Positions 1-7,415 of a DNA stretch of 9,593 nt are shown here, piece after piece (positions within the stretch are counted from its first letter, which is position 1; every line of letters starts with the position of its first letter). A model generated the notes under the pieces. It was given only the letters and a program-made list of their open reading frames with translations, did no database searches and was not told where the DNA came from. Where the stretch lies: NCBI GenBank assembly GCA_013697365.1, contig JACCXA010000054.1, positions 1-9,593 on the forward strand. Direction: 5' to 3'. The DNA comes from Chthoniobacterales bacterium (GTDB lineage Bacteria; Verrucomicrobiota; Verrucomicrobiia; Chthoniobacterales; UBA10450). The position numbers and the translations under genes were made by a program.

Positions 1-144
1 AACGGAGACAACCGAGTGTGCTCGCAGCCGTTTGAGCAGCAGCGCCTCAGCCGACGAGGGCAGCTGCTCGCCGGTCGCAAATGACGAGGAGAGCAGGCAC
101 GCGCATACGAGCGCGTGGACAGCACATCTGGCGGAAAGCGTCAT
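1..144 (-). CDS. N-terminus of a secreted protein of unknown function (cut by the window edge)
   Basis: An open frame starts at an ATG on the minus strand (positions 144-142) and runs off the window at position 1, giving 48 residues. The product begins MTLSAR, followed by a hydrophobic stretch (about residues 7-23, CAVHALVCACLLSSSFA) and then a polar region rich in E, S and K/R. This is the layout of a Sec signal peptide, with a plausible cleavage site after SFA at residue 23. The cysteines at 14 and 16 do not form a good lipobox, so a lipoprotein is less likely. The rest of the protein lies outside the window and no family can be assigned. The gene diverges from the plus-strand genes and shares a 113-bp intergenic region with them. 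A weak AGGG lies just before the start. The call rests on the signal-peptide-like start alone. Confidence 0.5.
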   Translation of the reverse strand, partial: MTLSARCAVHALVCACLLSSSFATGEQLPSSAEALLLKRLRAHSVVSV

Positions 145-212
145 GAGCCCTAACAAGGTATAGGCCGCGTCCGATACGCGCGCGCGTAAACTTTCGAGTG
201 CACGGGCCGGAT

Positions 213-228
213 CGGCATGGGCTTGGCA
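213..228 (+). promoter_or_regulatory. Possible sigma54 (-24/-12) promoter
   Basis: CGGCATGGGCTTGGCA has the invariant GG (214-215) and GC (226-227) separated by the 10 bases typical of RpoN promoters, and matches 9 of the 12 specified positions of TGGCACG-N4-TTGCA. Mismatches are the first T, the C after GGCA, and the second T of TTGC. Transcription would start near 239-240, leaving a short leader that includes the ribosome binding site of the small gene at 258. A sigma54 activator is encoded about 2.3 kb downstream, which fits. Matches of this quality do arise by chance in GC-rich DNA. Confidence 0.28.
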
Positions 229-247
229 AGAAGAGGTTTAGAGATGT

Positions 248-253
248 AGAAGG
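248..253 (+). promoter_or_regulatory. Shine-Dalgarno site of the 68-aa gene
   Basis: AGAAGG lies 4 bases before the ATG at 258. It favours that start over the ATG at 198 in the same frame, which has no comparable site. It is one of the few clear Shine-Dalgarno sequences in the window. Confidence 0.5.
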
Positions 254-257
254 GAGC

Positions 258-464
258 ATGCCTCGTCCCAAAGCGCAGTACAGCCTGGTCGTTAAGAATC
301 ATTTTTCCGGAAAGCAGCTTAAAGTCGAAATGATCGATTTGCCGTACATGGGAGAGATGCGCCGGTTCCGCCTGCGCGTCAACGGGCAGTGGGCGCGCAG
401 GGTGCCCGTCGCGAGCAAAACCATGGTGCTCAGGCAGGTCCGGAGTTGGCTGGTCAAGCATTAG
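258..464 (+). CDS. Small basic protein of unknown function (68 aa)
   Basis: I do not recognise this family. The ATG at 258 is preceded by AGAAGG and gives a 68-residue protein starting MPRPKAQYSL. It has no signal peptide or membrane segment, so it is probably cytoplasmic. It is strongly basic: by my count 15 Lys/Arg against 3 Asp/Glu, with basic clusters at residues 35-40 (RRFRLR) and 47-48. The pattern suggests two or three beta strands (8-13, 20-25, 35-43) and a C-terminal helix (about 55-66), compatible with a nucleic-acid-binding or ribosome-associated role, but no motif proves this. The stop lies 25 bases before the next gene, so both are probably cotranscribed. The frame also opens upstream to 198, but those residues look like noncoding sequence. 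A chance ORF is possible, though the ribosome site and operon spacing argue against it. Confidence 0.6.
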   Translation: MPRPKAQYSLVVKNHFSGKQLKVEMIDLPYMGEMRRFRLRVNGQWARRVPVASKTMVLRQVRSWLVKH

Positions 465-489
465 GAAGTCAGGCGCACCCCGTCGAACG

Positions 490-2433
490 ATGAGCGTGAG
501 CCAGGCCGTAGCGAGAAAGGAAGAGACGCCGGTCTCTCCGGCACGGCGCCCGGCGTCCCTGCTGCGGGCGAGCTGCTGGCTGGCTCTCCTCCTGATTGCC
601 GCAAAAGCCGCGATATGGAGTTCGCGTGGCTGGGATAATGCAGCAAGGCGCTTCCTCGAGCTGCTCATGTCGACCTGGACCGACGTGCTCTTCGCGCTGG
701 TCTGCGGTGTGGCCGGCTCGCTGGCCGTTCTCGCGCTGTCGAAATGGCCACGAATCGCCGCGGCCGGACGTCTTCTCTTCATCGGTTTCCTTACGCTGTG
801 CGCTTTTTACGCCGTCGCAGCGGCCGGCTTGTTTCGCTATTTCAACCGGCCCGCGACCTTCGAATTATTCGGATTAGTCGGGAACGCCACGGTGGTGCGC
901 TCTTCAATCATGGAGCGCATGACAGTGCCGACAGCCCTGGCTCTGATTTTCGTGCCGCTCGCATTCCTGATTTTGGCGAGTCGGCGCGGGCGCAGGCGAC
1001 AAACGACGCCGATCGCCGTGGCCTTGGCGATGGCGTGGATCTTATCGGGCTGGGCTTTCCACCGCGCGCAGTGGAGGGAGGATCGGATCACGCATATTTG
1101 GTTGAGCCCGCACGTGGAGTTGCTGCGGACGACCGTGAACCATCTGGCGGGTGGAAAGCGCCCAAAGTTTCCGAAGAATTTTCCGCCGGACGATATGGAC
1201 GAGTTCCGAACGTTCGGCGCGCGCGGGGTGACGAGGCTGGGCACGTTTCGACCACCGGCTGACGTGACGCGTCCGAAAAACGTGATCGTAATCGTGCTGG
1301 AATCCGTTGGGGCAAAATATCTGCGCCTCTACGGCAACCCGCTCGATGTGATGCCGAGCCTGACCGCGGAGGCGAGGCATGCGCTGGTTTTCGACAACAT
1401 CTACGCGCACGCGAGTTTCACTTATTGCTCGTTTCGAACGCTGCACTTCTCGGCTTATCCAGGGTTACCCTGGCATTATGCGTTGCTCGCCGGATCGGTG
1501 CGACCGCTCCCGGGCACCCTCGCTTCCGCGCTGCGAGCCCGGGGGATCCGGACGGCGTACTTCAATAACGGCGACCTCGACTGGGAAGATCAACGGTGGC
1601 TGCTCGAGCGCAGCGCAGGCTTCGAAACGATGGACGATTATTTGACGCTCGGCTGCGCGCGCTTGAGCTCCTGGGGGGTGGAGGATCGCTGCATCTTTGA
1701 TCGTTTGCTCCAGTGGATCGATGAGAAGCCGGGTCAGCCTTTCTTTGCCTTCTGCTGGACAGATCAATCGCACGATCCCTATCTGCTGGGTCCCGGAGTT
1801 GTGCCCATCGACTTCTTCGGCGCGAAGGCCCCGGAGCTCTTCGCCCGAGATCTCTCCGCTTACCTGAACGTCCTGCACGAGACCGATCGGCACATCGGTC
1901 GGATGTTTGCAGCGCTGCGCGAGCGAGGGCTGGGTGACGATACGCTCGTGGTGGTGACCGGGGATCACGGTGAGGCGTTTGCTGATCCGCACCGCCAGCG
2001 CGGGCACGCCTGGTCGGTGTTCGAGGAGGAAGTGCGTGTGCCGCTGCTGATTTGGAATCCACGGCTCTTTCCGGACGGAGGCCGATCGTCCGTCGTCGGC
2101 GGGCATGTGGATCTCAACCCGACCCTGGCCGACATTCTCGAAGTCGAGCCGGAGAAGGAATGGCAGGGCCACAGCTTGTTTGATCCGAGGCGGCCGGAAC
2201 GCGCCTTCTTCCTGGCGATTGCGGGCGGCGATGTGTTCGGCGTTCGAGAAGGAGATTGGAAATACGCCTACGATGTGACGAGCGGCGACGAATCGCTCTT
2301 CAATCTGCGCATCGACTCCCGCGAGCAGCAGAATGTGGTGGCGCAGGAGCCCGAGCGCGCGGCGCGGTTGCGCGAGCGCGTGGCGGCCTGGGTGACGTTC
2401 GAAGAGGCATTCCTCCGGGGACGGACGGATTGA
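490..2433 (+). CDS. Membrane-anchored LTA synthase/sulfatase-like protein
   Basis: This 647-aa protein has about five predicted transmembrane helices (roughly 27-46, 64-82, 93-114, 146-163, 173-191), then a long domain of the alkaline phosphatase/sulfatase superfamily (about 263-640), probably facing the periplasm. Visible active-site elements are IVIVLESVGA with a metal-ligand Glu at 271, the nucleophile region around 309-316, GDHGE with Asp492 and His493, and His506 in RGHAW. The five-helix-plus-catalytic-domain plan resembles LtaS-type phosphoglycerol transferases, while the end (LFNLRIDSREQQNVV, 603-617) resembles a sulfatase C-terminus. The CxPxR formylglycine motif of true sulfatases is absent (TYCSFR is seen), so Thr311 is the likeliest nucleophile. 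Role by inference: transfer or hydrolysis of a phosphate-linked headgroup on an envelope polymer or lipid. It follows the small gene by 25 bases. No good ribosome site precedes the ATG, although AGGAAG lies about 21 bases upstream. Confidence 0.8.
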   Translation: MSVSQAVARKEETPVSPARRPASLLRASCWLALLLIAAKAAIWSSRGWDNAARRFLELLMSTWTDVLFALVCGVAGSLAVLALSKWPRIAAAGRLLFIGFLTLCAFYAVAAAGLFRYFNRPATFELFGLVGNATVVRSSIMERMTVPTALALIFVPLAFLILASRRGRRRQTTPIAVALAMAWILSGWAFHRAQWREDRITHIWLSPHVELLRTTVNHLAGGKRPKFPKNFPPDDMDEFRTFGARGVTRLGTFRPPADVTRPKNVIVIVLESVGAKYLRLYGNPLDVMPSLTAEARHALVFDNIYAHASFTYCSFRTLHFSAYPGLPWHYALLAGSVRPLPGTLASALRARGIRTAYFNNGDLDWEDQRWLLERSAGFETMDDYLTLGCARLSSWGVEDRCIFDRLLQWIDEKPGQPFFAFCWTDQSHDPYLLGPGVVPIDFFGAKAPELFARDLSAYLNVLHETDRHIGRMFAALRERGLGDDTLVVVTGDHGEAFADPHRQRGHAWSVFEEEVRVPLLIWNPRLFPDGGRSSVVGGHVDLNPTLADILEVEPEKEWQGHSLFDPRRPERAFFLAIAGGDVFGVREGDWKYAYDVTSGDESLFNLRIDSREQQNVVAQEPERAARLRERVAAWVTFEEAFLRGRTD

Positions 2434-2454
2434 GGGCGCCGGCCTATCCCGTCC

Positions 2455-2474
2455 GCCAGGTCGGGAGACCTGGC
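2455..2474. repeat. Perfect 8-bp hairpin (REP-like)
   Basis: GCCAGGTC (2455-2462) and GACCTGGC (2467-2474) form a perfect 8-bp stem around a GGGA loop, 21 bases after the stop of the sulfatase-like gene. No T-run follows, so it is not a standard intrinsic terminator. It resembles the short GC-rich palindromes that recur between genes in many genomes. From memory, elements reading CCAGGTC...GACCTGG are frequent in Verrucomicrobiota; only a genome-wide count would show that here. The remainder of the 120-bp gap (2434-2553) holds only a weak promoter candidate. Confidence 0.6.
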
Positions 2475-2489
2475 CTACAGCTTTCGCCG

Positions 2490-2518
2490 TTGAGACATCG
2501 GGCGATTGAGCCAAAATT
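2490..2518 (+). promoter_or_regulatory. Weak sigma70-like promoter before the response regulator
   Basis: TTGAGA (2490-2495, 5 of 6 match to the -35 box) is followed after 17 bases by AAAATT (2513-2518, 3 of 6 match to the -10 box). The position, about 35 bases before the ATG at 2554, is suitable. The -10 match is poor and the call is tentative. Confidence 0.2.
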
Positions 2519-2553
2519 GCCCAGTCCCGCCAATCCCGACCCAAGCCTCTTCC

Positions 2554-3996
<1,443 letters not shown>

Positions 3997-4084
3997 TCGC
4001 GGCGAGCCTGCCACGGCACTCCGTCCTCGACTTCCCTCGCAGCGCCGTTAAATCCAAATCCAGCCGAAATGAACAACTTCAGCC

Positions 4085-5818
4085 ATGGGCGGTAGCGCAG
4101 ATTTCATTCAGCGGATGGTCCATACGCTGGAAGCCGGTGGGGCCGCCATCTGGGTAAAACGCGCCCTCGCGGTCCTCGTTATCCTCGGGCTGGCGGCGTT
4201 TTACCTCATGCACGAGTTCCGCGGTCTGGCCACTTCGCAAGCCATGGATCAGGCGCAAATCGGACGCAACCTCGCCAATGGAGAAGGTTGGCGGACAGAT
4301 TTGGTCCGGCCCCTGGCCGTCGGCCAGCTGCAGCGGGCGGGCAAGGACGTCGCCAAAAATGTCTGGTACGATACCTACAACGCGCCGCTCCCTTCGCTCG
4401 TGAACGCCGTCGCGCTCCTGCCGATCAAGGCCAAATGGAAGATGACCCCGAAGAATGTCCTGTACGCGGGTGATATGGCCCTCGCCGCGCTTTCGATCTG
4501 TTTCTTTGTCGCTTCGCTCGTCGTCCTCTATTTCACCGCGCTCCGCCTTTTTGATAAACGGCTGGCGCTGCTAGGCGCGGGGCTCGTCCTGGTTTGTGAC
4601 ACCATCTGGGAATACACCCTCTCCGGCTTGCCGCAGCTGCTCCTTCTTTTTCTCTTCAGCGTGACCGTGTATCTGCTGGTGCGCGCGGTGCAGGCGCAGG
4701 AGGCGGGTGGGCGGGTCGGACTCTGGCTGGCGGCGGCTGGGGCCGGCTTCGGATTACTCGCGCTGGCCCATGCGCTCACCATCTGGATCTTCATCGCCGC
4801 ACTCATCTTTTCGATTTTCTTTTTTCGGCCGCGCGGCTGGGCGGCGTTTATTGTGCTCGCCACCTTCGCCTTTGTTTACACGCCGTGGCTGGTGCGAAAT
4901 TACGTCGTCTGCGGGCAACCGGGTGGGCTCGCGATCTATTCGATTCTGGACGGTATCAACCACACCGAAGCCGGCCATATGCGCCGGATCCAGCTTGATC
5001 TGGAGGGCGTCGGGCTGGGTCACTTCCGCAACAAGTTTATTGCCAACCTGACCTCGCAGATTGGCCGGATCATGGAACATCTGGGCTGGAGCGTGGTGGC
5101 GGCAACCTTCTTCGTCAGTTTGCTCCACGTCTTTCGGAGGAAGGAGACGGGCGCAGTGCGCTGGCTCGTGCTCGCGATGTGGGCTGGCGCCGTCCTCGGG
5201 ATGTCCGTGTACGGAATCAACGAAGAACAAGGGGTTGCGGCCAACCAACTTCACCTCCTTTTCATTCCGATCATGACCTGCTTCGGGCTGGCCTATCTGC
5301 TCGTGCAATGGAATCGCCTGGAGATCGAGCTGCGGATCGCGCGCATCGGCTTTCTCACTCTGCTCTTCCTTCTTTGCGGAATCCCGATGTTTCTCGCCAT
5401 GATCGTCCCTTCCGCGAAAGGGGGCGTCCGTTGGCCGCCTTATGTCCCGCCTTACATCGCGGTCTTGAACGACTGGATGCGGCCGGAGGAAGTCACCGCC
5501 TCGGACATGCCCTGGGCTATCTCGTGGTATGCAGATCGGCGCTCGCTTTGGCTGCCGGAGACAGTGAATGCCTTCTCGGAATTTCATGACTATGGAGTGG
5601 TGGGAGCGCCCGTAAAGGGACTCTACCTCACGCCGATCAGCGGTAGTCAGAATACGCTAAGCGACATTCTGAAAGGCGAGTATAAGGACTGGGCCGGCGT
5701 GATCCTGCGCAGCGTGGATATCTCCAAGTTCCCGTTGAAGTGGGCCACCCTGCTCGGCTTACAAAACGAGTGCGTCTTCTTCGCGGATACCGACCGGCAG
5801 AAGATCCCGAAGCCATAG
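4085..5818 (+). CDS. GT-C family membrane glycosyltransferase (ArnT/PMT-like)
   Basis: This 577-aa polytopic protein has roughly ten or eleven hydrophobic segments (among them about 24-42, 130-151, 158-172, 180-200, 211-247, 251-268, 334-350, 358-376, 388-406, 420-440) and a soluble C-terminal region (about 441-577). After the first helix comes AMDQAQIGRNLANGEGW (53-69), which matches the first periplasmic loop of GT39-type enzymes, where an acidic residue is catalytic; Asp55 is the candidate. NAPLPS (99-104) resembles the following conserved loop motif. Such enzymes take a sugar from an undecaprenyl- or dolichyl-phosphate carrier and place it on lipid A, a polymer or a protein outside the membrane. 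The acceptor cannot be told from sequence. The ATG at 4085 sits 88 bases after the regulator gene, in a gap with no clear promoter or ribosome site. The stop codon lies 2 bases before the heptamer palindrome. Confidence 0.82.
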   Translation: MGGSADFIQRMVHTLEAGGAAIWVKRALAVLVILGLAAFYLMHEFRGLATSQAMDQAQIGRNLANGEGWRTDLVRPLAVGQLQRAGKDVAKNVWYDTYNAPLPSLVNAVALLPIKAKWKMTPKNVLYAGDMALAALSICFFVASLVVLYFTALRLFDKRLALLGAGLVLVCDTIWEYTLSGLPQLLLLFLFSVTVYLLVRAVQAQEAGGRVGLWLAAAGAGFGLLALAHALTIWIFIAALIFSIFFFRPRGWAAFIVLATFAFVYTPWLVRNYVVCGQPGGLAIYSILDGINHTEAGHMRRIQLDLEGVGLGHFRNKFIANLTSQIGRIMEHLGWSVVAATFFVSLLHVFRRKETGAVRWLVLAMWAGAVLGMSVYGINEEQGVAANQLHLLFIPIMTCFGLAYLLVQWNRLEIELRIARIGFLTLLFLLCGIPMFLAMIVPSAKGGVRWPPYVPPYIAVLNDWMRPEEVTASDMPWAISWYADRRSLWLPETVNAFSEFHDYGVVGAPVKGLYLTPISGSQNTLSDILKGEYKDWAGVILRSVDISKFPLKWATLLGLQNECVFFADTDRQKIPKP

Positions 5819-5820
5819 CG

Positions 5821-5912
5821 TTCGATGTTCGATGTTCAATGTTCGGTGTTCGATATTCGCCTTTCGAGAGGGGGAAACATCGAACATCCAACATCGAACA
5901 CCGAACATCGAA
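5821..5912. repeat. Long inverted array of TTCGATG heptamers
   Basis: The left arm (5821-5857) is a head-to-tail array of 7-bp units: TTCGATG, TTCGATG, TTCAATG, TTCGGTG, TTCGATA and a partial TTCG. The right arm (5876-5912) is the inverted array CATCGAA, CATCCAA, CATCGAA, CACCGAA, CATCGAA. The two 37-bp arms match at 32 positions by hand alignment, and several mismatches would still allow G-U pairs in RNA. The 18-bp spacer (5858-5875) can itself partly pair. The element fills nearly all the space between two genes, starting 2 bases after one stop and ending 22 bases before the next ATG. Seven is not a multiple of three and the units create no stop codon, so the array is open in all six frames and produces false reading frames. 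I remember similar arrays from verrucomicrobial genomes. Its function is unknown: cruciform, RNA hairpin or protein-binding array are all possible. Confidence 0.9.
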
Positions 5913-5934
5913 GGGAAGGCGCGGCGCTCCTGCG

Positions 5935-6510
5935 ATGAGCGCGACCATTGCGCGTGCCGCCTTCCGGGTGCGGGCTTCCGCTGCGAGGAGCAGGGCGAAA
6001 GTACGCACCGCCTGGTGGCAGGCCCGCGGGATGCAAATCGGCCCGGGCACGTTGCTGCCAAAAATACGGGCCATCTGGCCGCATCAGGTCTCGTTAGGCG
6101 CCAACTGCCGTCTCGAGCACGACATCTTTTTCAAGTTCGACGGCATCTACAGGCCCGGACCGTCGCTCCTCATCCGGGACCGCGTTTTTCTGGGGTTCGG
6201 GTGTGAATTTAATTTCCGTCGAGGGATCGAGATCGGCGCGGATTGTCTCATCGCCTCTGGTTGTAAATTTATCGACCACGATCACGGAAGCTCGCGTCGT
6301 GACGTTCCAATCAATGAGCAGACCGACGGTCGCGAGGCAGAGATCGTGTTGGGCTCGGACGTCTGGCTCGGTGCAAACGTCATCGTGCTGAAGGGCGCTC
6401 AGATTGGTCGCGGAGCCATCGTCGCAGCGGGCGCCGTCGTCACAGGGTCCATCCCGGAGTACGAAATTTGGGGCGGCATCCCGGCCCGCAGGATCGGCAC
6501 GCGGCCATAG
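5935..6510 (+). CDS. Hexapeptide-repeat (left-handed beta-helix) acyltransferase
   Basis: This 191-aa protein belongs to the LbH O-acetyltransferase group that includes WcaF, CatB and maltose/galactoside acetyltransferases. After a basic N-terminal segment (1-35) come imperfect hexapeptide coils (about 35-110), the loop FIDHDHG (112-118) with His115 and His117 as candidate catalytic bases, and further coils such as IVLGSDVWLGANVIVLKG (137-154) and AIVAAGAVVTGSIP (161-174), ending in the usual GIPAR close. Members are normally trimeric and acetylate a sugar hydroxyl using acetyl-CoA, often in capsule, O-antigen or exopolysaccharide synthesis. The substrate here is unknown. I chose the ATG at 5935, just past the heptamer repeat; the frame stays open back to 5740, but that extension is repeat and the tail of the previous gene. 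The methyltransferase gene starts 15 bases after the stop, so the two are probably one operon. Confidence 0.85.
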   Translation: MSATIARAAFRVRASAARSRAKVRTAWWQARGMQIGPGTLLPKIRAIWPHQVSLGANCRLEHDIFFKFDGIYRPGPSLLIRDRVFLGFGCEFNFRRGIEIGADCLIASGCKFIDHDHGSSRRDVPINEQTDGREAEIVLGSDVWLGANVIVLKGAQIGRGAIVAAGAVVTGSIPEYEIWGGIPARRIGTRP

Positions 6511-6525
6511 AAGCAGGCGGCGACC

Positions 6526-7326
6526 ATGCGACGGGTGCAATTGCAAGAGAGCTGGCCGGCCTTGTGGCGGGATTGCCATTTTTACGATCTGGCCGAGGTC
6601 TACGGCCAGCCGGATAACCTCGGCTACGCCTACGCTTACGCGGCGCGACGCGAGCGAGCCTTGCGGCTTGTCGACTCATTTCTCCAGCCAGGCGCGCGCA
6701 TCCTCGATGTGGCAGCGGCACAGGGAAACTTTACCCTCGCGCTGGCCGAAAAGGGGTATCGCGTCACATGGAATGATCTGCGCGGAGAACTCGCCGGTTA
6801 CGTCCAACTCAAACACGAACACGGCGATGTCGCCTACGCGCCGGGGAATGTCCTGGAGCTTTCCTTCCCGGATCTATTCGACGCCGTCCTGCTGACGGAA
6901 GTGATCGAGCATGTCGCTCATCCGGACGTACTATTGCGCAAAGTTTCGCAGCTCGTCCGGCCCGGCGGTTACATCATCATGACGACGCCAAACGGCGCCT
7001 ACTTTAAGAATAGGCTCCCAAAATTCTCCGACTGCGCGGACCCGTCTGTCTTCGAGGCGGCGCAATTCCAGCCGAACGCAGATGGCCACATTTTCCTGCT
7101 CCACCCGGAGGAGATCGCGGAGCTGGCGGCGAAAGCCGGGCTGGAAGTGGCGGAGCAGGTTCTCTTCACGAATCCCCTCACGACTGGCCACCTCGGTTCG
7201 GAACGCCTGCTGCGCGTCCTTCCGCGCCTCGTAGTCCAGGCGCTCGAGATGCTGACGCAACACCTGCCACACATCCTGCGGCGGAAGTTGCTCGTGCAGA
7301 CCGCTGTGCTTCTTCGCGTCCATTAA
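6526..7326 (+). CDS. Class I SAM-dependent methyltransferase (UbiG/Methyltransf_11-like)
   Basis: This 266-aa protein has the Rossmann-type methyltransferase core. Motif I is ILDVAAAQGNFTLALA (59-74), in which the glycine-rich loop reads AAAQG rather than the more usual GCGxG. The acidic residue ending strand 2 is in TWNDLRGE (81-88), probably Asp84. The later motifs are clear: DAVLLTEVIEHVAHPDVLL (119-137) and LVRPGGYIIMTTPN (143-156). A C-terminal region (about 190-266) with a basic stretch near LRRK (251-254) probably shapes the acceptor site. No membrane segment is obvious. The acceptor is unknown; beside a sugar acyltransferase, methylation of a sugar or lipid-linked glycan is a reasonable inference. 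It starts 15 bases after the acyltransferase stop, with a weak AGCAGG before the ATG. Confidence 0.85.
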   Translation: MRRVQLQESWPALWRDCHFYDLAEVYGQPDNLGYAYAYAARRERALRLVDSFLQPGARILDVAAAQGNFTLALAEKGYRVTWNDLRGELAGYVQLKHEHGDVAYAPGNVLELSFPDLFDAVLLTEVIEHVAHPDVLLRKVSQLVRPGGYIIMTTPNGAYFKNRLPKFSDCADPSVFEAAQFQPNADGHIFLLHPEEIAELAAKAGLEVAEQVLFTNPLTTGHLGSERLLRVLPRLVVQALEMLTQHLPHILRRKLLVQTAVLLRVH

Positions 7327-7415
7327 GCGGTCCGACCGCCTGGCCAGAAAGCGACGCGACACTCGCCGGAGTTTCCGATTTACGAATCGCTCCCCGCACG
7401 GTTCAATCTCCGCCT

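Larger units (their letters stand above)
145..257. promoter_or_regulatory. Divergent intergenic region with a GC palindrome
   Basis: This 113-bp gap separates the minus-strand exported-protein gene from the plus-strand small-protein gene, so promoters for both directions should lie here. It holds a perfect 14-bp palindrome at 175-188 (TACGCGCGCGCGTA) made of alternating pyrimidine and purine. Such tracts can bind dimeric regulators or adopt Z-DNA under supercoiling. Further on lies a sigma54-like element (213-228) and a ribosome binding site (248-253). I see no convincing sigma70 pair for either direction. Confidence 0.45.

Noticed and set aside
198..257. Upstream ATG start of the small basic protein
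   Set aside because: No ribosome site precedes it and it would overlap the promoter candidate; the ATG at 258 follows AGAAGG.
150..782. Minus-strand open frame (210 codons) across the small gene and the start of the LtaS-like gene
   Set aside because: It covers two better-supported plus-strand genes and resembles no protein family; the divergent exported-protein gene has its own start at 144.
1408..1455. Formylglycine sulfatase motif in the 647-aa protein
   Set aside because: The region reads TYCSFRT, which does not fit CxPxR or SxPxR, so a formylglycine-type sulfatase activity was not called.
2506..2553. TTG start adding 16 residues to the response regulator
   Set aside because: The receiver domain starts immediately after the ATG at 2554, and the extra residues are not part of the fold.
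4754..5587. Minus-strand open frame (277 codons) opposite the glycosyltransferase
   Set aside because: The translation is rich in H, R, D and P, as expected for the reverse complement of membrane-protein codons, with no domain.
5821..5912. CRISPR-like array
   Set aside because: The 7-bp units abut directly with no spacers and are arranged as an inverted pair, and no cas gene is present.
5740..5934. N-terminal extension of the acyltransferase through the heptamer repeat
   Set aside because: The frame is open only because the repeat lacks stop codons; it would also overlap the end of the glycosyltransferase gene.
7327..7389. Two short hairpins before glmM as terminator or riboswitch
   Set aside because: Stems are only 5 bp, there is no T-run, and nothing resembles a glmS-type ribozyme or other known aptamer.
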